A stretch of DNA of 64,000 bases from Cacajao melanocephalus (taxonomy: Eukaryota; Chordata; Mammalia; Primates; Pitheciidae), in assembly GCA_963573385.1 (NCBI GenBank), contig CAUYLG010071387.1, positions 124,001 through 188,000 of the forward strand, in the 5' to 3' direction. Positions 25,955-38,059 of this stretch are shown one piece after another (the stretch's first letter is position 1; each line of letters opens with the position of its first letter). Below the pieces are notes generated by a model. The model saw only the letters and a program-made list of their open reading frames with translations, ran no database searches and was not told where the DNA came from. A program made the position numbers and the translations under genes.

Positions 25955-26540
25955 CATCTCTTATTAAGGCTACTTTTATGTATTTTACATTTTTTGTTAC
26001 TAATGTGAATGAAATATCAGTTTTCTTATTTTTTTCCTAGCAAATTATTGCTTTGAGGGTATGTATCTTTAAACCTTCTAATATACTATTTTTTTGCTAG
26101 ATCCAATACATTTTAGCTTATTCTTTAATATTAATTTGCTATATTGTATTACTGAATTCTTCTTTGAATATTTATTCTCATTAGTTTTCCCATGTCTTAG
26201 TCTAACAATTGAAATTTTTTAAACAATTGAATAAGAATGATAAAACTAGAAATGATTTTTTTGTATCTATTTCCAAAAGGAGTACGTAGGGTTTTCTCCT
26301 ACAAGTACAAAATTCATTCCTAATTTAACATAGATCAACTTTGTCATTTTATTCAAGTAATATATTATTTCATAAATGAATATTTGTTGTCAACAGTGAT
26401 TAAATATTACCAAATGTTATGCCATTGGGACTTTTTCTTAAGTTTGTAAATTATTAATCTATTAGTAGATTTGTTATATCTCTCAATTTATTATCTTGGG
26501 TTTGAAATATTTTAGAAATTGAGCATATCCCATTCAAACA
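25955..26540 (-). mobile_element. L1M LINE ORF2 fragment, inverted
   Basis: The T-rich plus strand follows antisense L1 ORF2 order: 'ttacattttttgttactaat', 'gtgaatgaaatatcagtttt', 'gtattactgaattcttct', and then a decayed stretch ending near 'gagcatatcccattc'. Extremely diverged; subfamily and ends are uncertain. Confidence 0.5.
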
Positions 26541-27050
26541 TTATAGATATTTTTATTTGCTTGTTTGCTATTTTGTTTTTCATAAATTAATAAAGGAAAC
26601 TTTACTTGTATTTGGAGAAGATAAGCTAAAGAGAATCTGAAAATAAAGGTGAGTAAAGTCATCTTTAGGCATATAATTTTGAAGTGTATTAAATAAATTC
26701 TAGTATATATTATAAAAAACCCCAAAAATAAAAGTGCATAACGTAAGCACTATTATTAAGTCGTATCACGGTGAGTGAAAAATAATTAGAAAATGTAAGA
26801 TAAGCAATAACTAAAGTAATTAGAAATACAATAATTAAATATGATACAACTAAGTATGCATAAAATACCTAATTGTTAAACTATACCATCAACCAAAAGT
26901 ACTTTCCAGGATCTGAGTTAATTATCTCTCTATCTGACAATCTGCACTCTCCTGACCAGTTAAAGGGATTCATTTTTTTTTAATTCTAAACAGTAAAGAA
27001 AATAATTATTCTGCAATCTCATTACTGTATGTATATGTGTGCTGTGTTTG

Positions 27051-27052
<2 letters not shown>
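26541..27052. other. Unassigned AT-rich sequence
   Basis: No recognisable element apart from the TG repeat that follows. Confidence 0.4.

Positions 27053-27093
<41 letters not shown>
27053..27093 (+). repeat. (TG)n microsatellite
   Basis: About 20 uninterrupted TG units, likely length-polymorphic and able to adopt Z-DNA. Open frames across it encode only alternating C and V. Confidence 0.97.
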
Positions 27094-27099
<6 letters not shown>

Positions 27100-28020
27100 C
27101 AGAAAAAGAATCAAAATGCATATGGCATTCCGCTTGACTAAGGCAATTTCACTCTTACCAGTTTTTATATTTTCAAAGGTTTTGCAAAAACTGAGATCAT
27201 TTATACTGAAAACATTACTTGTGGTTTGGTAAATGTTCTCTTAGTCGAACTCATCTCCATCTCCAGTTTTATCTTCCCAAGTGGCTATTCTCTTATACTA
27301 ACTTGATATACTCTTAAATGTTCATATTAGCATTTTGTTCCAAAAGGAAATAAGTATTTATATACTTGAAGTAAACCAATCACATCTAATTTTCTATATT
27401 ACTTGCATTGCTTCTTGCTGTTTGAGGGTGATGGCTACGAGTTGGAAATACTTCCACTCACTAGAGATTACTGTAATAGTAAAAATGGGTAGGGGAGGAC
27501 AGACAAACATCCCAAGTTTAAACATAGGCCCAGTAAGTTCAGATGGTGCTTGAAGGTGGATGAGTGTCCATAGAACAAGGATTGGCTCTGTAAATGCAGA
27601 CTTAAACCATAGTAGATGTTACAAGATAAATGAAGCCTTGACAAGAGTGCAGAGATGGGGAAAGAAAAAACCCTAAAAGGTAACCCTACTGTATCCTTTG
27701 TCTTCATTGAAAGAGATTTTCCTTTTAAATGTAACTATGTAATATTTTTAAAGACATTATGGAGTAGACAAGAGTAAAAAATGAGACCTCAAAAACAAGA
27801 ACATTAGACAAAGGGGATGATAAACAAACAATAACCACTAAACCTAAAAGTAGGGAGAAACAGATGGCTGAGCTGAGTTAACCTACTGAAACTTAGAGCA
27901 AAACCTCTACTCACTGTTTTCCTGCTGAAGGGAAAATTCCTTTTGGATGAGGTTGTCTTTCCATTCACCATTATAGTCAAAGCACACACTGTAGTCAATG
28001 CAGAAAGAAAAAGACAGAAT
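27094..28020. other. Unassigned sequence
   Basis: No repeat family or gene signal was recognised between the TG repeat and the purine tract. Confidence 0.4.
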
Positions 28021-28038
28021 GAAGAAAGAAAGAAAGAG

Positions 28039-28093
<55 letters not shown>

Positions 28094-28203
28094 AGAAAGA
28101 AAGAAAGAAAAAGAAAGAGAAAGAAAGAGAGAGAGGGAGGGAGGGAAGGAGGGAGGGAGGGAGGGAGGAAGGAAGGAAGGAAGGAAGGAAAGAAAAAGGA
28201 AAG
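28021..28203 (+). repeat. 183-nt pure purine tract, (AAAG)n/(GGGA)n/(GGAA)n
   Basis: Every plus-strand base is A or G across this interval. It is ordered as an AAAG block (about 28021-28130), a GGGA block (about 28132-28167), a GGAA block (about 28168-28190) and a short AAAG end. Such homopurine-homopyrimidine tracts can form intramolecular triplexes (H-DNA) and are usually polymorphic. Open frames of 70-150 codons on both strands are translations of the repeat, not genes. Confidence 0.97.
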
Positions 28204-28357
28204 CAAGCTAAGAGTTTGAAAAGAAAGCACTTTTTAAGTATTACTAAAAGCATTCTTAAGCTCTAACCCTTTTCCTTGGACAAATGAATACACTTCTTCT
28301 ATCTTCATTTTCTTACCTATGTAATAGATTTTAAAATAATATTTATCATTTAGGTGT
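28204..28357. other. Spacer between purine tract and MaLR LTR
   Basis: AT-rich, with no recognisable content. It occupies the place where the rest of the 5' LTR would be expected. Confidence 0.4.
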
Positions 28358-28503
28358 ATGAAGCATGTTTGCTTCTCCTTTCACTATGATCATCAGTGAG
28401 ACTTCCCCAGTTGTGCAGAATTATGAGTCAATTAGACATCTTTCTTTTACAAATTACCCAGTCTTGGGTACGTCCTTATAGCAGCGTGAGAATGGACTAA
28501 TAC
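28358..28503 (+). mobile_element. THE1/MST-type MaLR 5' LTR, 3' portion only
   Basis: Carries the last 145 bp of a THE1/MST LTR: 'gcatgtttgcttctcctt', 'tatgagtcaattagacatc', 'acaaattacccagtcttggg' and the terminus 'gagaatggactaataca'. The first 200 or so bases are missing. It is clearly paired with the 3' LTR at 30036, but diverged from it as expected for an old element. Confidence 0.85.
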
Positions 28504-30035
28504 AGTAAATCAGTACTGCAGAGAGTAGGGTGCTGCTATAAGGATACCAAAAGACGTGAAAGCAACTTTGGACTGGGTAACAGGCAGAAGTTGGAACAGT
28601 TTTGAGGGCTTAGAAGAAGACAGGCAAATGTGAGAAAATTTGGAACTTCCTAGAGATTTGGAGGGCTCAGAATATAGGAAAATGTTGGAAAGTTTGGAAC
28701 TTCCTAAAGACTTGTTGAATGGCTTTGCCCAAATGCTGATAGTGATATGAACAATAAAGTCCAGACTGAGATGGTCTCAGAAGGAGATGAGGAACTTGTT
28801 AGGAAATGGAATAAAGGGTTTTTTTCCTATGCTTTAACAAAGAAACAGGAAGTATTTCGCCTGTTCTAGAGATATGTGGAACTTTGAACTTGAGAGAGAT
28901 GATTTAGGGTATCTGGTGGAAGAAATTTCTAAGCAGCAAAGTGTGCAAGAGGAACCAGAACATTTTCTGGGGTTCAAGACTGCTGCAGAAATTTGCACAA
29001 GTAACAAGGAGCCCAATGTTCATCAGCAAGACCATGGAGAACATGTCCCCAGGGCATGTCAGAGACCTTCCAGGCAGCCCCTCCCATCACAGGCCCAGAG
29101 GCCAAGGAGATAAAATGGTTTCCTAGGCTGGAACCAGGCCCCCACTGCTGTATGCAGACTCAGGACTTGGTACCCTGTGTCCCAGTTCCTTCAGTTTCAG
29201 CCACAGCTAAAAGGGACCAAGGTACAGCTCAGGCTATGGCATCAGAGGGTGAAAGTCCCAAGCCTTGTCAATGTTCATGTGGTGATGAGCCTATGGTTGC
29301 ATAGAAGACCAGAATTGAGTTTTGGGAACCTCCTCCTAGATTTCAGATAATTTATGGAAACACCTAGATGTCCAGGTAGTAGTTTGCTACAGGTGTGGAG
29401 TCTTCATCTAGAACCTCTGCTAGGGCAATGCAGAAGGGAAATGTGGGGTTGGAGCCCTCACACAGAGTCCCCAGTGGGGCACTGCCTGGTAGAGCTGTGA
29501 GAAGAGGGTCACCATCCTCCAGACCCCAGAATCGTGGATCCACCAATAGCTTGCATCATGCACCTGAAAAACCCAGTCAATGCCAGCCCATGAAATCAGC
29601 CAGAAGGGGGGCTGTACCCTGCAAAGCCACAGGAATGGAGCTGCCCAAAGCCATGGGAGCCCACCTCTTGCATCAGTATGACCTGGATGTGAGACATAGA
29701 GTCAAAGGAAATCATTTTGGAGCTTTAAGAGTTGACTGCTCTGCTGGGTTCTGGACTTACATGGGGAATGTAGCCCCTTTGTATTGGTCAATTTCCCCCA
29801 TTTGGATGGGTGTATTTACCCAGTGTCTGTACCACCATTATATCTAGGAAACAACTAACTTGCTTTCAATTTTACAGGCTCATAGGTGGAAGGGACTTGA
29901 CCTGTCTCAGAGAAGACTTTGGATTGGGACTTTCAGGTTAATGCTGAAATGAGTAAAGACTTTGGCAGACTGTTGGAAGGGCATGATTGTGGTTTGAAAT
30001 GTGAGAACAAGATTTTGGAGGAGCCAGGGGCAGAA
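28504..30035 (+). mobile_element. THE1-type MaLR internal region
   Basis: About 1.5 kb between the LTR pieces that closely follows the THE1 internal sequence. It starts with the 'agtagggtgctgctataagg' segment and ends with 'gaggagccaggggcagaatg' just before the 3' LTR. THE1 elements are ancient non-autonomous ERVL-MaLR elements with no functional retroviral genes. The frames of 80-150 codons here (for example 29395-29847) are relic or chance and lack recognisable domains. It is richer in G and C than the surrounding DNA. Confidence 0.9.
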
Positions 30036-30405
30036 TGATACGGTTTGGCTATGCCCCCATCCAAATCTCATCTTGAATTGTAATCTGAATTGTAATTCCC
30101 ATATGTTGTGGGAGGGACCTTATGGGAGGTAATTATATCATGGGACAGTCCCTCCATGCTGTTCTCATGATAGTGAGTGAGTTCTTGTGAAATCTAATGG
30201 TTTTATAAGGGGATATTCCCCCTTTCACTCCGCACTTCTTTCTTATGCCACCATGTGAAGAATGTTTGCTTCCCCTTCCTTCGTGATTCTAAGTTTCCTG
30301 AGGCTTCCTCAGTCTTGTTGAACTGTGAGTCAATTAACACTCTTTCCTTTATAAATTACCCAGTCTCAGGTATGTTCTTATAGCAGTGTGAGAATGGACT
30401 AATAT
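30036..30405 (+). mobile_element. THE1-type MaLR 3' LTR, full length
   Basis: About 370 bp beginning TGATACGGTTTGGCTATG and ending AATGGACTAATATA. Landmarks are 'ccaaatctcatcttgaattg', 'gttgtgggagggacc', 'ggttttataaggggatattc' and 'ataaattacccagtctcagg'. It is the complete partner of the fragment at 28358-28503. Confidence 0.93.
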
Positions 30406-30414
30406 ACCACCCAA

Positions 30415-30785
30415 ATCTATGGACTAAGAGATAATCAAACCCCAGCATGACTTCTACCAGTATAAGGTCCTGTGTTCCTAGGGTGACTCCAGCCCATCAT
30501 TACAATGTCTGCCTAAGAACGTTCAACCCAGGAAGAACGTAAAGTTTGTTCAAGCCAGATCCTGACAGAAGGCCCCTGACCTCCCTTTCTTAGAGCATTT
30601 ATTTAAAAGAGTTTATACTTGTGGATCTCTTCTCAGCCTCTTTGATATATATAAGTAGCTCCTACAACTCCAGAATGTCTTTCTAAAGAACCTGAAAGTC
30701 ATTGCTTTGGAATGTAATTGTCAGAATAAGGTTTCTGTCTCTCAGTCTCTGTGGGAAGATGATATTCTAATTTGGATAGTGAATG
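30415..30785 (+). mobile_element. Possible ancient LTR, unassigned
   Basis: An LTR-like arrangement: a TATA-like 'tttgatatatataagtagc' near 30640, then about 75 bases on an 'gaataaggtttctgtctc' segment resembling the polyadenylation/R region of ERVL or ERV1 LTRs. No family or boundaries could be fixed. Confidence 0.25.
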
Positions 30786-32731
<1,946 letters not shown>

Positions 32732-33085
32732 TGTCTTATTCAGTTTGGGTTGCTATAACAGAATACCATAGACTCAGTAGCTTAAATGACAGAAAATAAT
32801 TTCTCATAGCTCTGGAAGCTGGGAACTAGCACATGCAGTGTCTGATGAGGGCCTACTTTCTGGTTTGCAAATGATCGTCTTCTCATTGCATCTTCCAAAG
32901 GGCATAGACAAGAGGGAGGGGCCAAACACTTGTTTCTCTCTTATAGGGTCACTAATCTCACAAGAAGACTCCACCTTCACGAACAATTACCATCCAAATG
33001 CCCCACTTCCTAGTGCTATACATATACATATTCCATATAATTTCAACATATGAATCTTGGGAGGACAAACATTCAGTCCATAACA
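32732..33085 (-). mobile_element. MLT1-type solitary LTR, inverted
   Basis: Antisense MaLR LTR starting tgtcttattcagtttggg and ending gtccataaca. Landmarks are 'gttgctataacagaatacc', 'tctcatagctctggaagctg', 'tctgatgagggcctactttc' and 'atttcaacatatgaatcttg'. The flanking 5-mers gacgg (32727-32731) and gacag (33086-33090) match at four of five positions, fitting a 5-bp ERVL-type target duplication. Confidence 0.88.
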
Positions 33086-33904
33086 GACAGGAATTAGTAC
33101 AGGGCTCAGCAAGAATAGTTGATCTCTGCCCCAACTTGTCTAGGGTGTCAGATAGGAAGACACAATGGTGAGTATGACTTACACCTGTGACTAAATCATC
33201 TGTAGGCTGATTGGTGCCTTATGAAGTGAATAATGAGAATTCCAACCAGTGTGCTTGTATGTGGCCCTTCCATATTGCTTGCCTTCTTCATAGCATAGCA
33301 GCCTCAGTGTTGATGAACTTCTTACAGGGCAGCCTGAAACTCCAAGTGTGAATATTTCAGGAGACAAGAAAGAAGCTGCATTGTCTCTTATGATGAAGCC
33401 TTGGAAGTTCCATTGGGATTCTTGGTTGAAATTGTTACAAACCCATCCAGATTACAGAGAAAGGAAATTACGTGAAGTCTTAATAGAGGTCACAGGTGGA
33501 ATGGAAGATATTATTTCAACCATATTTGAAAAATATAATTAGCCACACTCATCAAAAAATTAGTTAAGTCTATAGGTAAGTAATCAATTAGCTTATCCAT
33601 ATCAAATGTACATATACACACATATACATACCAGGCATTTGACATGATGTATGTTGCTCTTGGGATATGAATATAAATCATGTTCACATTATTTGAAAAA
33701 GTTTGCAGTTTAACTTAGATCTTCTTATGTCAATCAATTATGGAAAATGTCAAAGAAAAATTATCATGATATCATATAATAATCAATAATTTCAATGTAG
33801 TACTTTAAAGTAGCCAAGAATATAAGATTTGTGGTTCTAAGTCTGTTCTGAAGCTATGAAAGCTTAATCAATATGCTTAGACTCTTAAAGCTTCAGAGTT
33901 TCTT
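33086..33904. other. Unassigned sequence
   Basis: No recognisable repeat except a short (CATATA)-rich patch near 33610. A 64-codon ATG frame (33348-33542) lacks splice or promoter support. Confidence 0.4.
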
Positions 33905-34331
33905 TTGAACAACTTTATTGACATATAATTTATTTAGAATATAGTGCACCTATTATAGGTTAAAATTTGATGAGTTCTGGCAGAGATATACATTCAAAAA
34001 ACAAGTGTAATATACACCCAATGAAACCAATGTCACACCAAAACATTCCCATTGCTATCCAAAATTTCCTTGGGCCCCTTTTCAATTTACCATCTCCTTT
34101 ACCCGTGGTTCCATGCAACCACCATTCTACTTTTAATAACCATAGATTAATTTTCATTTTCTAAAATTTTAATAGAGTCTTATAGCACTTAGTTTTGGCA
34201 TCAGACTTCTTTTAATTAGCATGTTTTTTTTTAGTTTCATCAATGTAACTGTGTGTATTCATATTTTATTCTTTTTTATTGCTGAGTAGGGTTCCATTTT
34301 ATGGATAGAGCTCATTTTGTATATCCATAAA
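33905..34331 (-). mobile_element. L1M LINE 3' end, inverted (part 1 of 2)
   Basis: Antisense L1M 3' UTR: 'aactttattgacatataatt', 'caaccaccattctacttt', and 'ttattgctgagtagggttcc' followed by 'ttttatggatagagctc'. It stops abruptly inside the motif normally reading atccattcatcagttgatgg, and continues at 35263 after an inserted MaLR. Confidence 0.82.
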
Positions 34332-34909
34332 TGGAGCCTTTGGGTTGGGGCCACCCCCTGAGACTCCAGCCCATTGGAGCCACTGGCATGCAATTGTAGT
34401 ACCTGAGAGTCACAGGTGCTGCACTCCAACCCCTGAGAGCTGCAGCAAAGGCTGCACCCATGAGGGTGGGGTTGCTTGAAGGCTTAGGGACCCAACCTTC
34501 ACCCCAGGTATAAAATAGAGTCAAATATGATTATTCTCAAGCTTTTTGATTGAATGTTATTTGCTTTATTGAGCTTTGGGCTTACTTAGAACTCATTACC
34601 CTTTCTTCTTTCCTGTTTCTCCCTTTTAGAGTGAGTATGTCTATCCTATGCCTGTGCCTCTATTGTATTTTGGAAGCATGTCACTTGTTTTATTTTATAG
34701 ACTCAGAGTTAGAAGAGTATTTGCCTCCAGATGAGTGCCAACTTGAGTTTCACTGACATTCAATTTAGATGGTTTTTATATGAAACTATTGGACTTTAAA
34801 TGTTTGAGTTGTTATTGGAATAAGTTCAGACTTTTGGGGCTATTGGGATAGAATTAATGCATTTTGCATGTGAGAAGGACTTGAATTTTATAGGGAGAAA
34901 CAGATGAAA
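34332..34909 (+). mobile_element. MLT1/MST-type MaLR internal fragment
   Basis: The 3' part of a MaLR internal region: 'ggctgcacccatgagggtgg', 'agagtcaaatatgattattc', 'gtattttggaagcatgtcac', 'tttatatgaaactattggac' and 'gatagaattaatgcattttg', ending directly at the LTR. No 5' LTR is present. It has no coding capacity. The G/C-rich start contrasts with the L1M it was inserted into. Confidence 0.72.
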
Positions 34910-35262
34910 TGGTATGGCCTGAATACATCCCCTAAAATCTGTAAGTTGAAATTTAATCCCTACTGCAGTGGTATTGGGACATGGGGCATCTGGAAGGTGA
35001 TTATTTCATAAGAACAAAGCCCTCATAAATGGGATTAGTGGGCTTATAAATGAGGCCCAAGAGAGCTTTTTTTGTACCTTCTGCCATGTGAGAACACGAT
35101 GAAGGCACTATCTGTCAGGACAAAGCTCTCACAGGCATTGAATCTGTGGTGCCTTGATCTTGGACTTCCCAGCCTCCAGAGATGTGAGCAATACATTTCT
35201 ATCATTTGTAAATTACCCAGTCTAAGATGATTTTGTTATAGCAGCCCAAATGAACTAAGATA
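34910..35262 (+). mobile_element. MLT1-type LTR (3' LTR), full length
   Basis: Begins tggtatggcctgaatac and ends actaagata. Landmarks are 'aatgggattagtgggcttat', 'ttctgccatgtgagaacacg', 'gccttgatcttggacttccc' and 'gcagcccaaatgaac'. Together with the internal fragment it forms a 0.93-kb insertion into L1M. The flanks ataaa and gtaaa may be the decayed 5-bp duplication. Confidence 0.9.
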
Positions 35263-35508
35263 GTAAACCTATTGATGGCCATTTGAATTATTTCCAGTTT
35301 GGGGTTATTATAAACAAAGATGCTATGAAAATTCATATCAAATCTTTGTGTCAACATATATTTTTATATATTTTGGGTAAATAGGTATAGAATGGCTAGA
35401 TTACACGATAGGTGTATGTTTAACTTTTTAAGAAAACTACCAAACTGTTTTCCAAAGTGCTGATACTGTTTCTATGTTACTACCAGCTGTGTATGAGCCT
35501 TCTGATTG
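35263..35508 (-). mobile_element. L1M LINE, inverted (part 2 of 2)
   Basis: Resumes the interrupted L1M: 'cctattgatggccatttgaa', 'ttataaacaaagatgctatg', 'ggtatagaatggctagatta' and 'ccaaactgttttccaaagtg'. Joined to 33905-34331 it gives one continuous antisense L1M 3' segment. Confidence 0.82.
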
Positions 35509-35701
35509 AAAAAGTTCTCAATTTTTACATCTGTAAAATAAGGAATATGTCTTAGCATTTTTGAGGAAGCCATAAGAATAATATAGTCAAATTGCTCACA
35601 CAGGACTGTGTGAACATAGGTGATCAGTAGCTGCCTGTCATTTGTTCAGTGGGACTGTGTGCACATAGGTGATTAGTAGCTAGCTGTCATTTGTTCATTG
35701 A
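35509..35701 (+). mobile_element. MIR SINE with 49-bp tandem duplication of its 3' end
   Basis: A MIR core is visible as 'tttttacatctgtaaaataa' and later 'acataggtgatcagtagc'. The segment starting gactgtgtg occurs twice in tandem, at 35604-35652 and 35653-35701, with few differences between units. The duplication therefore postdates most MIR decay. Confidence 0.72.
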
Positions 35702-36039
35702 GGGAGTAGGTGATATAATTATGAAGGGATGAAAATTCCAAGACAAGAAAATGCCAATGGACTGAGGCAAAACAAAATGTCTTCAGGGGGAGTTGAAAAT
35801 GGAAATAATTATTGAATGACAAATAAGATATGGATTAGTAGAAAGGGGGAATCAAACATTGCATGAAAGCATTACTATTAAACTAATGACTCAAATGAAA
35901 TTATAGGAAAAGACATACAGCCAAGTCTTAACCATGGTTTCCCTCAGGAAAGTGAAGTGTAGACATGTGAGTTGCAATTTAATGATGAAGACCCTTTATT
36001 TTTAATTTATTTATGTAATTGACTCATCCCTTTACTTAA
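35702..36039. other. Unassigned sequence
   Basis: A/G-rich single-copy-looking sequence; nothing recognised. Confidence 0.4.
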
Positions 36040-36685
36040 TGATACTAGTAGAGAATTTGTTGTGCAATCAAGGAGGCACAAGCTAGACAAGTCTCTGCCC
36101 TTTTGGAGCTCACATTAAATTCAGGGAGACAGATAAAATGCAGAAAAGCCAAAAGTAATACACATTGAAAAACTTGGCATGAAAGAGAGAAAAAAGAGAC
36201 TGTGGCTAGAAATAAAGAGTGGAATGCATTTTATATAGCACAATCATGGAAGGCATTGTGGGTGAAGTGACATTTAAGGTGAATCTAAAGGGTAAGAAAG
36301 ATCCATCATGTGAACAGCGTAAAGAGTAAGGTTAAATGCTGATTACATAATATTTATAAATAATTTTTATAAACTTTGAATAAGAAAAAGTAAGATATAT
36401 TTTAAATACTGAAAGAATGACTTCCTATCTATTAGAAGAAAGAGCAAGATGAAGATTAGTGTTAACTGAGGTTGAAGCCAAAGGTATTGGTCAGATCAGT
36501 ATCTTGTAGAGTACAGAAAAGCATTTTGTTTTATTTTAGGCACAGTAGTAAACCACTGCAGAATTTCAGACAGATATAAAGTTATATAATTTATTTTTTA
36601 AGAAATTAAACACAGAGTTCTATAAAAAAAAAAAAAACAATGGATAATGGAGAGCAATAATTGAGATGAGAAAATAATACACTGG
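36040..36685 (-). mobile_element. L2 LINE, inverted, 3' part (interrupted copy)
   Basis: Antisense L2: 'gtctctgcccttttggagct', 'cacattaaattcagggagac', 'ggaaggcattgtgggtgaag', 'tgacatttaaggtgaatcta', then 'ggtcagatcagtatcttgta' and a decayed end at the L1PA insertion. The L2 continues in correct order from 42014. An A14 run lies at about 36625-36638. Confidence 0.78.
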
Positions 36686-36983
36686 GAATCAGGATAAGGA
36701 TGGTGCCTCTCTGGGATGGAGCTCCCAGAAGAAGGAGTAGACAGCCATCTTTGCTGTTCTGCAGCCTCCACTGATGACACCTTCATGTGTGGCAGGGACC
36801 CTGGTGAATAGGGTCTGGAGTAGACCCCCAGAAAACTGCAGCAGTCCTATGGAAGAGAGGCTTGAGGTTTTTCTTTTTAAAAGAAAAACAAACAGAATGC
36901 AACAACAATAACCAAAAGACCCCACAAAAACCCCATCCAAATTTTGACAGCCTCAAAGATTGAAGGTAGATAAGCTTATGAAC

Positions 36984-37989
36984 ATGAGAAAGAATCAATG
37001 GAGAAAATGCTGAAAACTCAAAAAGCCAGAGCACCTCTTCTCCAAATGATTGCAACACTTTTCCAGCAAGGGTACAGAACTGGGCTGAAGCCGAGATAGA
37101 TGAATTGATAGAAGTATGCTTCAAAAGTGGGGTAACAGCAAACTTCACGGAGCTAAAGGAGTATGTTAGAACACAATGCAAGGAAGCTAAGAACCATAAT
37201 AAAACATTACAGGAGCCATTAATCAGAATAACCAGTTTAGAGAGAAACATAAATGACCTGGTAGAGCTGAAAAATACATGATAATTTCACAATGCAACCA
37301 CAAGTATCAATAGCCAAATAGACCAAGCAGAGGAAAGTCTCAGAGCTTGAAGATTATCTTGCTGAAACAAGAGAGGCAGACAAGATTAGAGAAGAAAGAA
37401 TGAATAGGAATAAACAAAACCTCTGAGAAATACGGGATTACGTAAAAAGACTGAACCTATAACTGATTGGTGTATCTGAAAGAGATAGGGAGAATGGAAC
37501 CAGTTGGAAAACATACTCAGGATATCATCATCCAGAAGAACTTTCCCAACCTAGCAAGACAGGCCAACATTCAAATTCAGGAAATCCAGAGAACCCCAGT
37601 AAGATATTTCATGAGAAGGTCAACACATGACCCATAATCATCAGGTTCTCCAAGGCCAAAATGAAGAAAAAATGTTAAGGGCAGCCAGAGAGAAAACCCA
37701 GGTCACTTACAAAGGGAAGCCCATCAGACTAACAGCAGCCCTCTCAGAGGAAACCTTACAACCCAAAAGAGATTGGAGGCCAATATTCAACATTCTTAAA
37801 GAATTTCCAAATCAGAATTTTATATCCGGCCTAACTAAGCTACATAAGCGAAGGAGAAATACAATCCTTTTACAGACAAGCAGATATTGAGTGAATTCAT
37901 CACCCTCAGGCCTGCCTTGCAAGATCTCCTGAAGGAAGCCCTAAATATCGAAAGGAAAAACCATTACCAGCAACTACAAAACACACTGA
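36984..37989 (+). pseudogene. LINE-1 ORF1 remnant
   Basis: ORF1 encodes the L1 RNA-binding chaperone (coiled coil, RRM, C-terminal domain). The ATG position is conserved at 36984, but an in-frame TGA follows after nine codons. Coding traces continue: 'ggccaacattcaaattcagg' for the central region, and an open stretch at about 37627-37890 that includes KMLRAAREK of the C-terminal domain. It ends near TGA 37987-37989. Several frameshifts are present; no functional protein is possible. Confidence 0.88.
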
Positions 37990-38059
37990 AGTACACAGAC
38001 CAATGACGCTATGAAGCAACTACATTAACAAGTCTGCAAAATAACCCATTAGCATCGTG

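Noticed and set aside
27804..28266. Open frames of 73-149 codons on both strands
   Set aside because: They translate the purine tract and its complement into K/E/R- or S/F/L-rich low-complexity peptides.
29395..29847. 150-codon open frame
   Set aside because: Lies in the non-coding THE1 internal region; no retroviral domain visible.
36783..37250. 155-codon minus-strand open frame
   Set aside because: Antisense to the 5' UTR/ORF1 of the degraded L1PA element.
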